Of a stretch of DNA of 64,000 nucleotides, positions 43,966 through 53,361 are shown in pieces. A program made the translations under genes and the position numbers. Positions within the stretch are counted from its first letter, which is position 1, and every line of letters begins with the position of its first letter. Source of the DNA: Chryseobacterium angstadtii (GTDB lineage: Bacteria > Bacteroidota > Bacteroidia > Flavobacteriales > Weeksellaceae); NCBI RefSeq assembly GCF_001045465.1, contig NZ_LFND01000003.1, positions 372,001 through 436,000 of the forward strand, read 5' to 3'. The notes below the pieces were generated by a model, which made no database searches, was not told the origin of the DNA, and saw nothing but the letters and a program-made list of their open reading frames with translations.

Positions 43966-44490
43966 TTAAACCTTTTCCTTTTCTAAAGATAAAATATAAA
44001 AATCAAAGGTTTCTTTTCCTATGCGGAATAGATGCTCTCCAACCACCTTAAAGCCGTTTCGGTAATAAAACTGCACGGCTCTGTCATTGGATTTTAAAAC
44101 AGCCAGCCAGATGTGGCTTTTAGCAGATTCCGTAAAATAAGTCATGAGCTGGTCCATCAGCTGCTTTCCTATTTTTTTGTCTAAAAATTCCTTCAGCACA
44201 TAGATTTTCTGAAGCTGGGAAGCTTGGCCAGTCGGCAGACTTTCTGTATCGGAATGTATTTTCAGCTTGGCATATCCTACGGGAAGCTCATTCCAGTAAG
44301 CAATCCAGTAGCGGCTGTTATCCTTTTGAAGACTTTCCCGTATTTTGGAAACATCGAAAGTACGTTCGTAATAATCAAACAAATCCTGAGGATCTCTGAA
44401 GTATTCTGAAAATGTTTCTGTAAAAGTGATTCTTCCCAATAGCGCAATATGTTGCGCATCTTCTATTGTTGCTGTTCGTATCTGGATCAT
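43966..44490 (-). CDS. GNAT-family N-acetyltransferase
   Basis: The 174-residue protein has the GNAT pattern: N-terminal IRTATIEDAQHIALLGRITF, the beta-4/5 segment PVGYAKLKI, the acetyl-CoA loop region KKIGKQLMDQL (a Q/RxxGxG/A variant) and the end NGFKVVGEHLF. It should transfer an acetyl group from acetyl-CoA to an unknown amine. A short SLPTGQAS insert (about residues 84-91) sits between strands just before LQKIYVL. Inserts of this sequence come from a dispersed repeat in some Bacteroidota genes. It is a single gene, just outside the putative right att site. Confidence 0.88.
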   Translation of the reverse strand: MIQIRTATIEDAQHIALLGRITFTETFSEYFRDPQDLFDYYERTFDVSKIRESLQKDNSRYWIAYWNELPVGYAKLKIHSDTESLPTGQASQLQKIYVLKEFLDKKIGKQLMDQLMTYFTESAKSHIWLAVLKSNDRAVQFYYRNGFKVVGEHLFRIGKETFDFYILSLEKEKV

Positions 44491-44679
44491 AGTTCCGTGG
44501 TTTTATCCTGTAAATTTCTAACATCATAAGCAGTTCTGCAATCTGAAGCATGCGGTATTTCGGACTTTTATGTTTTGAAAATACCTGTTTTTAATGAATT
44601 ATGAGTTAGAATAATTCTAAAATATAATATTTATAAAATTTAATCTGAATTTATCCCCCTGTTTTCTTACATTTATTCT

Positions 44680-45480
44680 ATGAATTTCGAGAGAACAGGG
44701 CTGGTTCTGTCAGGAGGCGGCACCAGAGGAATTGCCCATGCAGGAGTATTAAAATTCTTGAACGAAAAAAATATAGATATAGATGTGCTGTCATGCTGCA
44801 GCGCCGGGTCTATTGTAGGATGCCTGTATGCAGTAGGAAAAACGCCGGACGAAATTCTGGACTTCTTCAATTCTGTTTATTTTTTCAACTGGAAACATTT
44901 TACTTTCAATCAGCCGGGTTTGGTTTCCTCCGTTATTTTCAGGAATTATCTTAAACCTATTTTTCACGATATGAAATTGGGAGATCTGAAGAAAGAAGTG
45001 AAAATTGTAGCAACAGAGCTTGTTTCCGGAACCCAGAAAATATTTGATGAAAACTTCGAAGTGGTGGACGCCATTATTGCTTCATGCTCTATTCCGGGAG
45101 TGACAACACCCTACATCATTGGAGAGGAAATGTACTGTGACGGTGGTGTCCTGAACAATTTTCCGGCAGATATTATCAGGGAAGAATGCGATCGTTTAAT
45201 CGGTATTTTTGTTTCTCCTCCTCACGATATTGATATTAAAGATTTAAAATCCATTAAAGCCATTGTTTCACGCTCCTATGATCTTCTCTCTTACCGGATA
45301 GAGAAAGGGAAGTTCGATTATTGTGACTGGTTTATCTCATCTCAGAAACTGTCCAATTATGGGACTTTTGAACGCAGGAAAGACCGGTTGGAAGAAATTT
45401 TCAATCTAGGATATCAGGCTGCGGAAGAGAGTTATGAGACGAGCCGTTTCAGGAGTCTGTTGAGGCAGTCTGGGACGTGA
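44680..45480 (+). CDS. Patatin-like phospholipase family protein
   Basis: The 266-residue protein starts GLVLSGGGTRGIAHAGVL, the oxyanion-hole glycine-rich loop. The nucleophile elbow CSAGS (about residues 45-49, GxSxG-like with C in the first place) and the catalytic aspartate in CDGGVLNNFP (about 156) follow. The family hydrolyses acyl esters of lipids using a Ser-Asp dyad. There is no signal peptide, so it is probably cytoplasmic or membrane-associated. It stands alone, divergent from the GNAT gene, and a G-rich intergenic repeat begins right at its end. The first glycine of the GxSxG elbow is replaced by cysteine, a variant that occurs in the family. Confidence 0.88.
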   Translation: MNFERTGLVLSGGGTRGIAHAGVLKFLNEKNIDIDVLSCCSAGSIVGCLYAVGKTPDEILDFFNSVYFFNWKHFTFNQPGLVSSVIFRNYLKPIFHDMKLGDLKKEVKIVATELVSGTQKIFDENFEVVDAIIASCSIPGVTTPYIIGEEMYCDGGVLNNFPADIIREECDRLIGIFVSPPHDIDIKDLKSIKAIVSRSYDLLSYRIEKGKFDYCDWFISSQKLSNYGTFERRKDRLEEIFNLGYQAAEESYETSRFRSLLRQSGT

Positions 45481-45560
45481 TTCGGGGTGCGGGATACGAG
45501 GTTAGAGTGTCTGAGTGTTTTAGGGTAAATGAGGTTGGGAGAGGTTGTTGGTTGCTGGTT
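45479..45560. repeat. G-rich intergenic repeat, copy 2 (inverted)
   Basis: gattcggggtgcg, gagtgttttagggt and gttgctggtt all occur in the same order in the reverse complement of 2860-2950. The two are therefore diverged copies of one dispersed repeat in opposite orientation. It covers the patatin gene stop. Confidence 0.6.
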
Positions 45561-45744
45561 TTCGTAGTTGTATTGTAGGTTGTAGAGCTGATGATTCAGT
45601 CTCATATCTGATGGCTGAAAATATCAATTTTACGATAGAAAATTCACGATTCATTTGCGAAGCAAAATTCACCATTCACCCTATTTTAAAGTTAATAGTC
45701 TGTTGCCTGAAATCTGAAATCTTATCCCACACCTCCAATTCCAG

Positions 45745-46503
45745 CTACTTCTTTCCTCTTAAGATATTAATATAACCTATGCTAAACAACAAACAACCAA
45801 CCGTAATACAACTGTAAATCCAGAACCTTCTTGAAAAGTTTTCCTGCTCAAAAAGAGTCCAGGCAGATTTTCCAAAGAAATAAGCTGCTCCCAGGATAAG
45901 AAGAGGAATTAAAACATAAAAGCTCCCGGATACCAAACCATTCTGAACTTTTTCAAGGCTTAAACTGAGAGCGTATTCAGTAATTCCAGCCAAAATAATT
46001 AACCCGAGGAAAATAGCAATCAATGCGCCGATAGCTGTCATCACCTTCAGATCGGTAACCAATCTGGTCTGGTGATTTCCTTCATGAACCACTATTTTTA
46101 CAGTTTCATGGAGCTTGGGGGTATCATCTGAATTGCCAAAACCTGTATCTACTGTAGTGATCTGCTTTTGTCCATTATGGTCCTGATACTGAACGATTGG
46201 ATAAGCAAGTGTTCCTTTCCTGGGCGCCTTGCTTCTCTGGATTTTGAAATCTATAATCTGTGCTTCCCAGGCATTGGCAGAGAAACGGTCTGTAACAGCC
46301 GATCCGATAAATAATATCATGATCGTGGTAAAAAATACCAGCTTATAAAAGATAAAGCCTACGACTGCAATAATAATGATTTTGGGTACGCTTTTGATTT
46401 GTTTCTGCTTTCTCCACCATTGATAGGAAAGAAATAAGATAACCAAAACAGTGGCTACCGCTAAGAAAATAGAATGATATTCCGGAATATTGACTCCAAA
46501 CAT
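45745..46503 (-). CDS. DUF3592-like membrane protein
   Basis: The 252-residue protein has two N-terminal membrane segments (about 10-25 and 43-68), a soluble strand-rich domain (about 80-155: AQIIDFKIQRSK ... YPIVQYQDHNGQKQ ... ETVKIVVHEGN, shown in parts) like DUF3592, and three more membrane segments. It is the last gene of the VgrG operon, 9 bp after the lipoprotein gene. The function is unknown. An immunity or envelope-associated role is possible from the context. Confidence 0.7.
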   Translation of the reverse strand: MFGVNIPEYHSIFLAVATVLVILFLSYQWWRKQKQIKSVPKIIIIAVVGFIFYKLVFFTTIMILFIGSAVTDRFSANAWEAQIIDFKIQRSKAPRKGTLAYPIVQYQDHNGQKQITTVDTGFGNSDDTPKLHETVKIVVHEGNHQTRLVTDLKVMTAIGALIAIFLGLIILAGITEYALSLSLEKVQNGLVSGSFYVLIPLLILGAAYFFGKSAWTLFEQENFSRRFWIYSCITVGCLLFSIGYINILRGKK

Positions 46504-46512
46504 ATTTTATAA

Positions 46513-47469
46513 TTACTTCCGGATGATTACAAAGTCATTACTGCCTTCCGGAAGGTATAATAATATGCGATAATCAGCAGCTCCGGTCTTTTGTCCTTTT
46601 CGAATTAATGCGCCCCAGCCTTTGATGTCTAACGGAGATTTATTGTTAAATTCCATAGTATGACTCTTTTTTTCCAATGTAACCAATTGACCTCCCGCAT
46701 AGAGTTTCATTTCATAATCTTCCAGTGGAATCATCATATTGGTACAGTATTTTTCAACATTGGTCTTATTCTCATTAACTGAGCTGGCACTTTGTTCAGG
46801 GGTGCTGTAGTAAAAAACAGCTGTTTCTGCGGCTCTTTTTTTCGTTAAGTCTGCCCAGGTGTTTCCATTGCCTTTATTCAATATTTCTCTGACATTCTGA
46901 TGGAAGCTGACTACTTTCTTTTCCAGTTCTTTTTGATCCATTTTGGATAAATTCTGGCCTTTGCTCCAACCTTCCAGCTCATAAGGAAGATCTTTAATTT
47001 CAACTTCCCATTCCTGCTCAAAATAGGGTACAGGTGAATCGGGAGCTTTGAGTGATAACTGGCTGTAAGTCTTCGGATTCAAAATATCTCCTGTTTCCCT
47101 GTCTCTTACAAAGCTTCCAAAACTGAACTGACATGATTTGATGTCTTCCGGACTTACCGTTGTATCTCCCCGTCTGAATACCGGAAAGATCTGTATTTTA
47201 ATTTTATACTTTCCGTTCTTCAGCGCATAGCCGTTCACGTCTACAGATGAATTAAGCGGCGTATTTTCTTCTGATATTTTTATGTCGTTGAAATAGATGG
47301 CAACCGGTATTGTTGCTGTAGCATTGATGGTATATGTAATTTGTTTATCTTTTATTGTCTGCTGTATCATTTCTTCACCTATTTTATCTGTTTCTTTTTC
47401 TTTATTTTTCGAGCCATTACAATTTATATTCATTAGGAAAACAACGAATAGAAATATTAAGTTTTTCAT
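46513..47469 (-). CDS. Lipoprotein of the VgrG operon, unknown
   Basis: The start at 47469 is chosen because it gives a lipoprotein signal (MKNLIFLFVVFLMNINC, Cys17) and lies 1 bp after the stop of the preceding gene. The longer frame runs back into that gene. The mature protein (about 300 residues) is soluble and strand-rich, with YFNDIKISEENTPLNSSVDV and EQEWEVEIKDLPYELEGW as recognisable segments, but no known family was identified. A periplasmic lipoprotein next to effector-type genes suggests immunity or a delivery partner. Confidence 0.7.
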   Translation of the reverse strand: MKNLIFLFVVFLMNINCNGSKNKEKETDKIGEEMIQQTIKDKQITYTINATATIPVAIYFNDIKISEENTPLNSSVDVNGYALKNGKYKIKIQIFPVFRRGDTTVSPEDIKSCQFSFGSFVRDRETGDILNPKTYSQLSLKAPDSPVPYFEQEWEVEIKDLPYELEGWSKGQNLSKMDQKELEKKVVSFHQNVREILNKGNGNTWADLTKKRAAETAVFYYSTPEQSASSVNENKTNVEKYCTNMMIPLEDYEMKLYAGGQLVTLEKKSHTMEFNNKSPLDIKGWGALIRKGQKTGAADYRILLYLPEGSNDFVIIRK

Positions 47470-47470
47470 T

Positions 47471-50323
47471 TTAATCAAGTTTAAATTCATACGAAAATCC
47501 ATCATGCAAAAGATACTTTTTTTCAGAAGGATCAGCGTCATTATCTTCTGTATTATTATTTAAATTATCACTGTCCGTTTTTACACTTGCCTTTATAGTT
47601 GCATACAATCCCTGGTATTTGCATTCCAATGTTTTGGTTTCGGCATTTTTAGCAATATTCAGCACGGCATAAGCGCTTCCCTGGAATTCAGCTTCCAAAG
47701 AATAGACGTTCCCAAATTTCGCGGTTAAGCTTCCACCGCATTCCACTCCAAATTTTATTTCTACAGATGGGCTTATATCATTCTCTTTAAAGCCGTCTAC
47801 AGTATGATATTTGGTTGCAGTAGCTTCTATTTTAAATGCTCCGGAAACGAAAAGATCCAGATAATAATCTATATCAAGCTGAATTTTATATTCATCTCCG
47901 CCGCCAAAGAAATCAACAATTTTATTCCAGAAATCATCAGAAGAACCTACGGTATCTGCTACTGCTGTAATTCCTTTTATCGCCTGTCCTACATAAGGAA
48001 TTTTGGTGGCTACAAAAAGAAGATCCAGACTGCCTTTTATTTCTATGAGTGGATCTGCTTTAAATTTTACTTCATATAGAGTACCTATTTCACCTCCTTC
48101 TTTTTCACTTTCAACATAGCTCCATTTAACAGCTCCGGCAAAAGCAGGCTGACTTATCTCTACTTTGAACGGAATCTTGCTTACTTTCTTGTTTTTACTG
48201 CCAAGATACGCATTCCGCTGTTTATTTCTTTTTTTTACCTGATCCGGGCGTTTGTTTTTGTTTTCAGCGATAGCTTCATCTGCTTCTTTATTAAAGGTTA
48301 GCAGACTTATGGTGTTAATCACCCACATCGCACTGTCGATAATATTAAAAACAGGATGTTCGCCGGAAAATGTAATGGCTTCCTGTTTAACGTCATCATA
48401 TCCCCATTCCAGAGCTACTTCAAACTGGTTATAGCTCAGGCGTCCCTCACTTACTTCCTGTTTTTTGTTTTTATAGTTTTCATCCCGTGCATCACTTTGT
48501 GCTTTTCGGATTTTCTTATTGTTTTTTTTATTAAAGAAACCTCCTTTGCCTAAATATTTTCTTTGAGTGTAAGACTTAGTCTGCCCTGTGAAAAATGGGT
48601 TTTCGGCAGCAAGTTTAAAGCCTACCTCATAATATATCGCAGGATATACTTCTACATTCAGAGGTTTGGTGATGGCACAGGAACCCAGCTGAATAGGATA
48701 TTCCAGTTTTTTGATATTTTCCAGGCTCATCATGTCCAGAGCTTCCGAATGGGAAGGTTTGGGATAAGCAACGGAAAAACTGATATCATTTCTTCCGATG
48801 GTCAGACCTTTGTACCGGCTCGGATCTTTTACGGTGACTGCCTTTTTCTCGTGCCAGAGTTCGGGTTTATCTTCGAACATACAGTCATCTGTTTTCAGGT
48901 CAGTAATGGTAACCTTAACAGGTTTTTCCTTTTCATTGGAAACAACTCTGTAATGGATCTCATTTTTATACTTGTCTTTGATACGCTGGAACAAAGTTGA
49001 TTTCTTATTGTTATATTCACCGGTGACTTCGGTGTACTGGCAAGGGTGAAAGAAAGCGATATCTGTTTCCACCTGGCTCAGAACCACCACCTGATTTGAA
49101 TTGGAGTCATTTACCTTTACTTCCTCCACTGCATCTTTATCAATCTTTAAAATACAGTCCTGAAGAATTTTTTTCCCGCCGGGGATTCGTCCGTGATATA
49201 CCGCAGGATAGATTTCCAGATAATCTCCACCCATTGTCTGCCATAAAGGATCGATAAATACAGCAAATTTGGACTTTTGTACGTTGAGCTTTCCTTTGGC
49301 CTTCTCATCATATTTATTACCGTCATCTTCCACGAGATATCCTGTTTTTGCGGAAGAGGGAACTGTTTTTTCTTCGTGTACAGATACGGGTCTTTCGAAA
49401 AATTCGCCCTGTTTTGAGATGTCTTCGTTGGTTCTTTCCTCTGCATTATTATTAAGATATTCTGCAGCGAACAGCTTGTCATCTGCATCAGTGATGCCCA
49501 GCGTTATAAGCCTGATCACTTTGTCTTTATCTTTAAGCTGAACCTTAATATTGTTGCCGTATAATGCATCAGTATAGATATTCAGATAAACAGAAGACCC
49601 GAATTTTAGAGGTTTTGTAATTTGGGTATTATTCGCATCCGTCCATTGGGCTGTAATGACGTTGGGCTGCAGGCCTTTTGCATTGATAAGAATCCCGTGC
49701 GGGTATTTTCCCTGTGGTTTTGTCCCGGCCCAGAAAGGTTCAAGATAAACAGCTCCGCCTCCTTCCAGAAATTCTTCGAAGGTAAAGTTAAAGCTGGATG
49801 TACCCATGTCCATAGCCTCGTTGAAACTTTCTGCCGTAAGTTCCGGCCGTCTGTCTCCCACAAGCTGATGCACCCAGCGGACAGATTTATAATCATCTTT
49901 TATGGCGGTGAGATCCGTTTCATATTGTTTATTGATATCTTCAACGGTTTTGTTGTAGGCATTACCGATTTCCGCGTATTTGTTTTTCCGGGCGGCCATA
50001 CCTTCTTCCCGCTTTCTGACATTGGCGTCATAAGTTTCTTCTTTTACTTTACCGGCATTGTAATCGTCACGGTTTTTTACGATAAAATCATAGCTTTTCT
50101 GCGCCTCCTGTTCTACGGCGTTACTTTTTTTGTTGTAATCATTCTTGGCTCTGTCCAGATCTTTTTTCTTTTTTTGATCCAGAACATCTTTCCGGTCTTT
50201 GAATTCTTTTATGTAGATGTTGAAGCTTTCTGCTTTCTTCAATTCCAGCCAGCCGATATCTTTATGAAATGCCTGCCCGGGTTTAGACTCAATATAGATG
50301 TGTAAAGGGGTATTGCTGTCCAT
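47471..50323 (-). CDS. Large protein of VgrG/DUF4280 module, candidate effector or spike extension
   Basis: The 950-residue protein has no signal peptide. A short N-terminal domain (about 1-35) is followed by a long charged coiled coil (about 35-150), then repeated Ig-like or carbohydrate-binding-like beta domains (for example VQLKDKDKVIRL and FAVFIDPLWQTMGGDYLEIYP in parts), and a C-terminal part from about residue 720 with a hydrophobic patch (ATKIPYVGQAIKGITAVAD). It directly follows the DUF4280 PAAR-like gene by 6 bp. The position and size fit a cargo or adaptor loaded on the spike. I recognise no enzyme motif, so the activity is unknown. Confidence 0.7.
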   Translation of the reverse strand: MDSNTPLHIYIESKPGQAFHKDIGWLELKKAESFNIYIKEFKDRKDVLDQKKKKDLDRAKNDYNKKSNAVEQEAQKSYDFIVKNRDDYNAGKVKEETYDANVRKREEGMAARKNKYAEIGNAYNKTVEDINKQYETDLTAIKDDYKSVRWVHQLVGDRRPELTAESFNEAMDMGTSSFNFTFEEFLEGGGAVYLEPFWAGTKPQGKYPHGILINAKGLQPNVITAQWTDANNTQITKPLKFGSSVYLNIYTDALYGNNIKVQLKDKDKVIRLITLGITDADDKLFAAEYLNNNAEERTNEDISKQGEFFERPVSVHEEKTVPSSAKTGYLVEDDGNKYDEKAKGKLNVQKSKFAVFIDPLWQTMGGDYLEIYPAVYHGRIPGGKKILQDCILKIDKDAVEEVKVNDSNSNQVVVLSQVETDIAFFHPCQYTEVTGEYNNKKSTLFQRIKDKYKNEIHYRVVSNEKEKPVKVTITDLKTDDCMFEDKPELWHEKKAVTVKDPSRYKGLTIGRNDISFSVAYPKPSHSEALDMMSLENIKKLEYPIQLGSCAITKPLNVEVYPAIYYEVGFKLAAENPFFTGQTKSYTQRKYLGKGGFFNKKNNKKIRKAQSDARDENYKNKKQEVSEGRLSYNQFEVALEWGYDDVKQEAITFSGEHPVFNIIDSAMWVINTISLLTFNKEADEAIAENKNKRPDQVKKRNKQRNAYLGSKNKKVSKIPFKVEISQPAFAGAVKWSYVESEKEGGEIGTLYEVKFKADPLIEIKGSLDLLFVATKIPYVGQAIKGITAVADTVGSSDDFWNKIVDFFGGGDEYKIQLDIDYYLDLFVSGAFKIEATATKYHTVDGFKENDISPSVEIKFGVECGGSLTAKFGNVYSLEAEFQGSAYAVLNIAKNAETKTLECKYQGLYATIKASVKTDSDNLNNNTEDNDADPSEKKYLLHDGFSYEFKLD

Positions 50324-50329
50324 AGGAAT

Positions 50330-50797
50330 TTATTTATTGATAGGAATATATTTTTTTGCCCGTCCTTTGATGTCAACAAAAGGCAGCAGTTCAGCCAGAA
50401 CTTCATCATCCGCATTTTTCACATTTTGTGCAGAGGCTTCAGCAGTCTGTCCATGATTAATGATGGTAATGCAGTCCGGGCTTCCGATAGGGCAGGTTGC
50501 TTTACTGTCTTCCAGCAGGGCCTTTCCATTATTATCCTGAAGTGTTATTTTGTCGTAGAAACCACTCCATTGCGTTACCACAACCTGGCAGGGATTATTA
50601 TTCATTTTGGTACAGCTTCCGAAAGTATTTTTCTCGAAGGTTTTACCAATATCCATATGGGTAGCCATTAATTTTTTACCCCCTTGATTTTCGTTGATGT
50701 ATCGTTTACTCTGTGTCTTTACTTTCAGTGTATCCGGTGTAGTACCGAAATTACATTTGCAGAGAGCACCCTGACAGACTAAATGTTTCTCGCTCAT
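50330..50797 (-). CDS. DUF4280 family PAAR-like spike protein
   Basis: The 155-residue protein opens with LVCQGALCKCNFGTTPDTL and has PCQVVVTQWSGFYDKI and CPIGSPDCITIINHGQTA, the cysteine-rich pattern of DUF4280, a PAAR-like family placed at the tip of contractile or type VI spikes. It follows the LysM-like gene by 29 bp and precedes the 950-aa protein by 6 bp. It likely caps VgrG and carries or recruits the effector encoded next. Confidence 0.88.
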   Translation of the reverse strand: MSEKHLVCQGALCKCNFGTTPDTLKVKTQSKRYINENQGGKKLMATHMDIGKTFEKNTFGSCTKMNNNPCQVVVTQWSGFYDKITLQDNNGKALLEDSKATCPIGSPDCITIINHGQTAEASAQNVKNADDEVLAELLPFVDIKGRAKKYIPINK

Positions 50798-50826
50798 CTT
50801 CTTGTGTGTTTTTGATGTTTTTAAAC

Positions 50827-51813
50827 TTATTCAGGCTTTTTCTGTTCATAAACCTGAAAATCAACCGTATATTCTTTCTCTTTTTCAAACGTGGAGAGAG
50901 AGCCTGTAATTGAAAAGATCTCTTTGGTCTCTTTGTTAAATTTATACAGGAGATCAACTTTTCCTTTGGATCTGTTTTTATTAAACGGATCTTCATCTTC
51001 AGTTCCTGTTATTTTTAAAGCGATCTTATTTCCTCTTGTATATTCTCTGTTCAATGTATATTCGGTCTCATATCCGGCTTCCCGGGACAGACTTGAAAAA
51101 TAAATCTTCAAAGAATCTTTTCCGGAAAAAAATGGATAGCCTTGATAAACCGGTAAAAAGAATAATTTGTAAAAAATGTTACGGTTAAATAAATCTTTCT
51201 TTAAATCAATATCAGTATAAGCTTTATCCAGTTGTTCCAGGATGTTGTCTGTAGTTTCAGACTGATAGTATTCTTTCAGTTTTGGAAAGTATTCCTTCTC
51301 CCAGCGTTGGGTAATATCCTTATTATTCAGGATTTTTTGAATGGAACCCTTGCTGTGAAGAGAAAGCTGTAAAGGATATAAAACCTGTTCTGCTTTTTCA
51401 AACAGCTGTTCTATGATTTTATCAATTCCCTGATTGTTTACATAGGTTTTTTCTTTATTTAGCTCTATATAAGCGGCTGTTCTTTTTACTTTTATGATAT
51501 AATGAATTTGCAGATTCTTCGGCAGAAATCTGATGATTACACCATATACCTTGTTGCTGGACACTGTTGGAATCTCCAGCACCGTATTTTTTAACAGCCT
51601 GCTGTCCCTGATCCCGAATTGGTCTGTGGGGATGTAAATATATTCTACATACTTAGGCAGCGAAATATTCAACAACTCTGAAATACTGCAATGCCTGTTA
51701 TGAAAACTGACCAGTTCTTCTGCCGTCATACCATATTCAGCAGAAAGCAGTTCCAAATTCAGGATGCCTTCTGTCTTTACTTTTATGTATTCTTTTGTGG
51801 CAGAAAATTTCAT
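50827..51813 (-). CDS. LysM-like protein of VgrG operon
   Basis: The start is set at ATG 51813 (MKFSATKEYIKVKTEGILN). The frame extends three codons to a TTG, which is less likely. The N-terminus (LELLSAEYGMTAEELVSFHNR) resembles a LysM module, which in contractile-injection and type VI clusters often anchors spike parts. The remaining ~250 residues are not recognised, though VYGVIIRFLPKNLQIHYIIK is strand-like. It lies between a membrane protein and the DUF4280 gene. There is no signal peptide. Confidence 0.65.
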   Translation of the reverse strand: MKFSATKEYIKVKTEGILNLELLSAEYGMTAEELVSFHNRHCSISELLNISLPKYVEYIYIPTDQFGIRDSRLLKNTVLEIPTVSSNKVYGVIIRFLPKNLQIHYIIKVKRTAAYIELNKEKTYVNNQGIDKIIEQLFEKAEQVLYPLQLSLHSKGSIQKILNNKDITQRWEKEYFPKLKEYYQSETTDNILEQLDKAYTDIDLKKDLFNRNIFYKLFFLPVYQGYPFFSGKDSLKIYFSSLSREAGYETEYTLNREYTRGNKIALKITGTEDEDPFNKNRSKGKVDLLYKFNKETKEIFSITGSLSTFEKEKEYTVDFQVYEQKKPE

Positions 51814-51844
51814 GTTTATCAATGTTTCAAAAATTAATCAGTCT

Positions 51845-52516
51845 TTATACTTTTAGAAAGTACATCAATCCCAAACTTAGCCACTGCAAACCGATATAGA
51901 TATAAAAAATCATAGCAGAAGGCTCGGCCAGTTCGTGAAGTTTTTCAATCAGTTTAGTTTTAATGATGTCGTAAAAATTGGCATTTCCATTTTTCAGATC
52001 CAATTCATCAAAGCTCAGCTTCTTTAAGGCATAGCTTAAAATCTTTTTCAAAATCTTATTCTCCGAGCTGTTTTTAAATTCATTCAGCAGTTTGATTTTC
52101 ACCAATGCATAATCTGCGCTGGTTCTTACCACAGCCGGCTGTCCGCTTCTGAATTTGCTCATAATTTTATCAATAGCAGGCACTAAAAGTGTTTCCGAAT
52201 GATCTTTTACGAGTCTGCTGATGATATTGGCCATAGCATATTTCGTAGCGAAAATACCAATCACAAAAGGAGCCGCAATCATCAGTAAAAAGAATAATGA
52301 CGCTGAAACGGGTTTCACTGTAATAGCTGCAACTATAAAAAGATAAGCTCCGCTATGTCCCAAAGAACTTCCAAAGCTGTTGGATAGAATGTAAATTCCT
52401 AGGACAAGCACAATCACCGTTGAAAGAATTCCTATTCCATAAATCTTTAGTAAACTGAGGATAAATACACCGGACAGTTTTGAAAAGTATTTGATATGGT
52501 TGGTGATTGTATTCAT
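51845..52516 (-). CDS. Membrane protein, candidate immunity to HET-C-like effector
   Basis: The 223-residue protein has about three membrane segments (about 17-42, 53-70 and 74-98), a cytoplasmic helical stretch (about 100-195) and a last membrane segment near the C-terminus. It follows the lipoprotein gene by 17 bp in the operon. Membrane or lipoprotein products next to type VI effectors often give self-protection, so immunity is a reasonable guess, not shown by any motif. The family is not recognised. Confidence 0.65.
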   Translation of the reverse strand: MNTITNHIKYFSKLSGVFILSLLKIYGIGILSTVIVLVLGIYILSNSFGSSLGHSGAYLFIVAAITVKPVSASLFFLLMIAAPFVIGIFATKYAMANIISRLVKDHSETLLVPAIDKIMSKFRSGQPAVVRTSADYALVKIKLLNEFKNSSENKILKKILSYALKKLSFDELDLKNGNANFYDIIKTKLIEKLHELAEPSAMIFYIYIGLQWLSLGLMYFLKV

Positions 52517-52533
52517 TCTTATGCTTTAAAATC

Positions 52534-53361
52534 TTATTGGCCGTTCTTTTTTCTTTCCTCAAATGATGCTTCCATTACTTTTCTGCTGTCAAAATCAGAT
52601 TTAGATTCGTATCCTATTTTAAGGTATTCCAGTTTCTTTGTTGCGGTATAGGTGAGTTCATAATACTGAAGTCTTCCGTCTTTACATTCAGCTCCCGGAG
52701 CACGGTAATCGCCCCCGAAAGTTTTTGTGGTTACTCCCGAATCATTTACCCCGTCTATATCATCATCCACATATCCGAACTGGCCGGAATAGGGAAGGTC
52801 TTTGCGGTAAGCATTGATCTCTTCAACTTTCATTCCTGCCTGAACCGGAAAGCCATTAAGATCGACAGCGCCCTGATAGACATTGAACGGATAGATATAA
52901 TTTTTAGGAGCCAACTTTTCTTTTACTTCATTAATCATCTCCTCAGACATAGGAATACGGCCGTTGCGGTATTTCTTTTCGTCAAACTTTTCCCAGCTTC
53001 TGGCATGATTAAGCATTTGTTGCTCTGCTTCCGGACTGTTCAGATTAAGAAAAAAGATATACATCCAGGCCACAGTACCGTCTCCGTTCTCAAAATTGTC
53101 AACGGCAATGCCCAGTTTATCCCATACATAAGTTCCTTTGTCTTTCTCCATGTAAGCAATAAATTTTCGATCCGGCTGTCCTAATACTTTGATCCAATCT
53201 TCAATGGGAGTTCCCATCTCCAGTTCTTTGCCTTTATAGGATAATCCGCACGAGTCAATTTTTATACTGGCTTTAGAGATTTCTATAGTTTCTTTTTTCA
53301 TTTTTTGACATTGTATTAAACTCATTATTAGTAGGGTAAGTAAGGCGGCTATCTTTTTCAT
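52534..53361 (-). CDS. Lipoprotein, candidate immunity or partner
   Basis: The 275-residue protein has a lipobox (LIMSLIQC, Cys18). The mature part has IKVLGQPDRKFIAYMEKDKG (about 58-77), a segment reminiscent of the DUF7738-like or SmpA-like fold, and an acidic region rich in Asp. Its start overlaps the end of the HET-C-like gene by 4 bp (ATGA), so the two are translationally coupled, the typical arrangement of effector and immunity. No enzyme motif is seen. Confidence 0.68.
   Translation of the reverse strand: MKKIAALLTLLIMSLIQCQKMKKETIEISKASIKIDSCGLSYKGKELEMGTPIEDWIKVLGQPDRKFIAYMEKDKGTYVWDKLGIAVDNFENGDGTVAWMYIFFLNLNSPEAEQQMLNHARSWEKFDEKKYRNGRIPMSEEMINEVKEKLAPKNYIYPFNVYQGAVDLNGFPVQAGMKVEEINAYRKDLPYSGQFGYVDDDIDGVNDSGVTTKTFGGDYRAPGAECKDGRLQYYELTYTATKKLEYLKIGYESKSDFDSRKVMEASFEERKKNGQ

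Noticed and set aside
49622..50305. 227-codon plus-strand frame
   Set aside because: It is an antisense shadow of the 950-residue gene and is phenylalanine-rich, as expected from the complement of a lysine-rich coiled coil.
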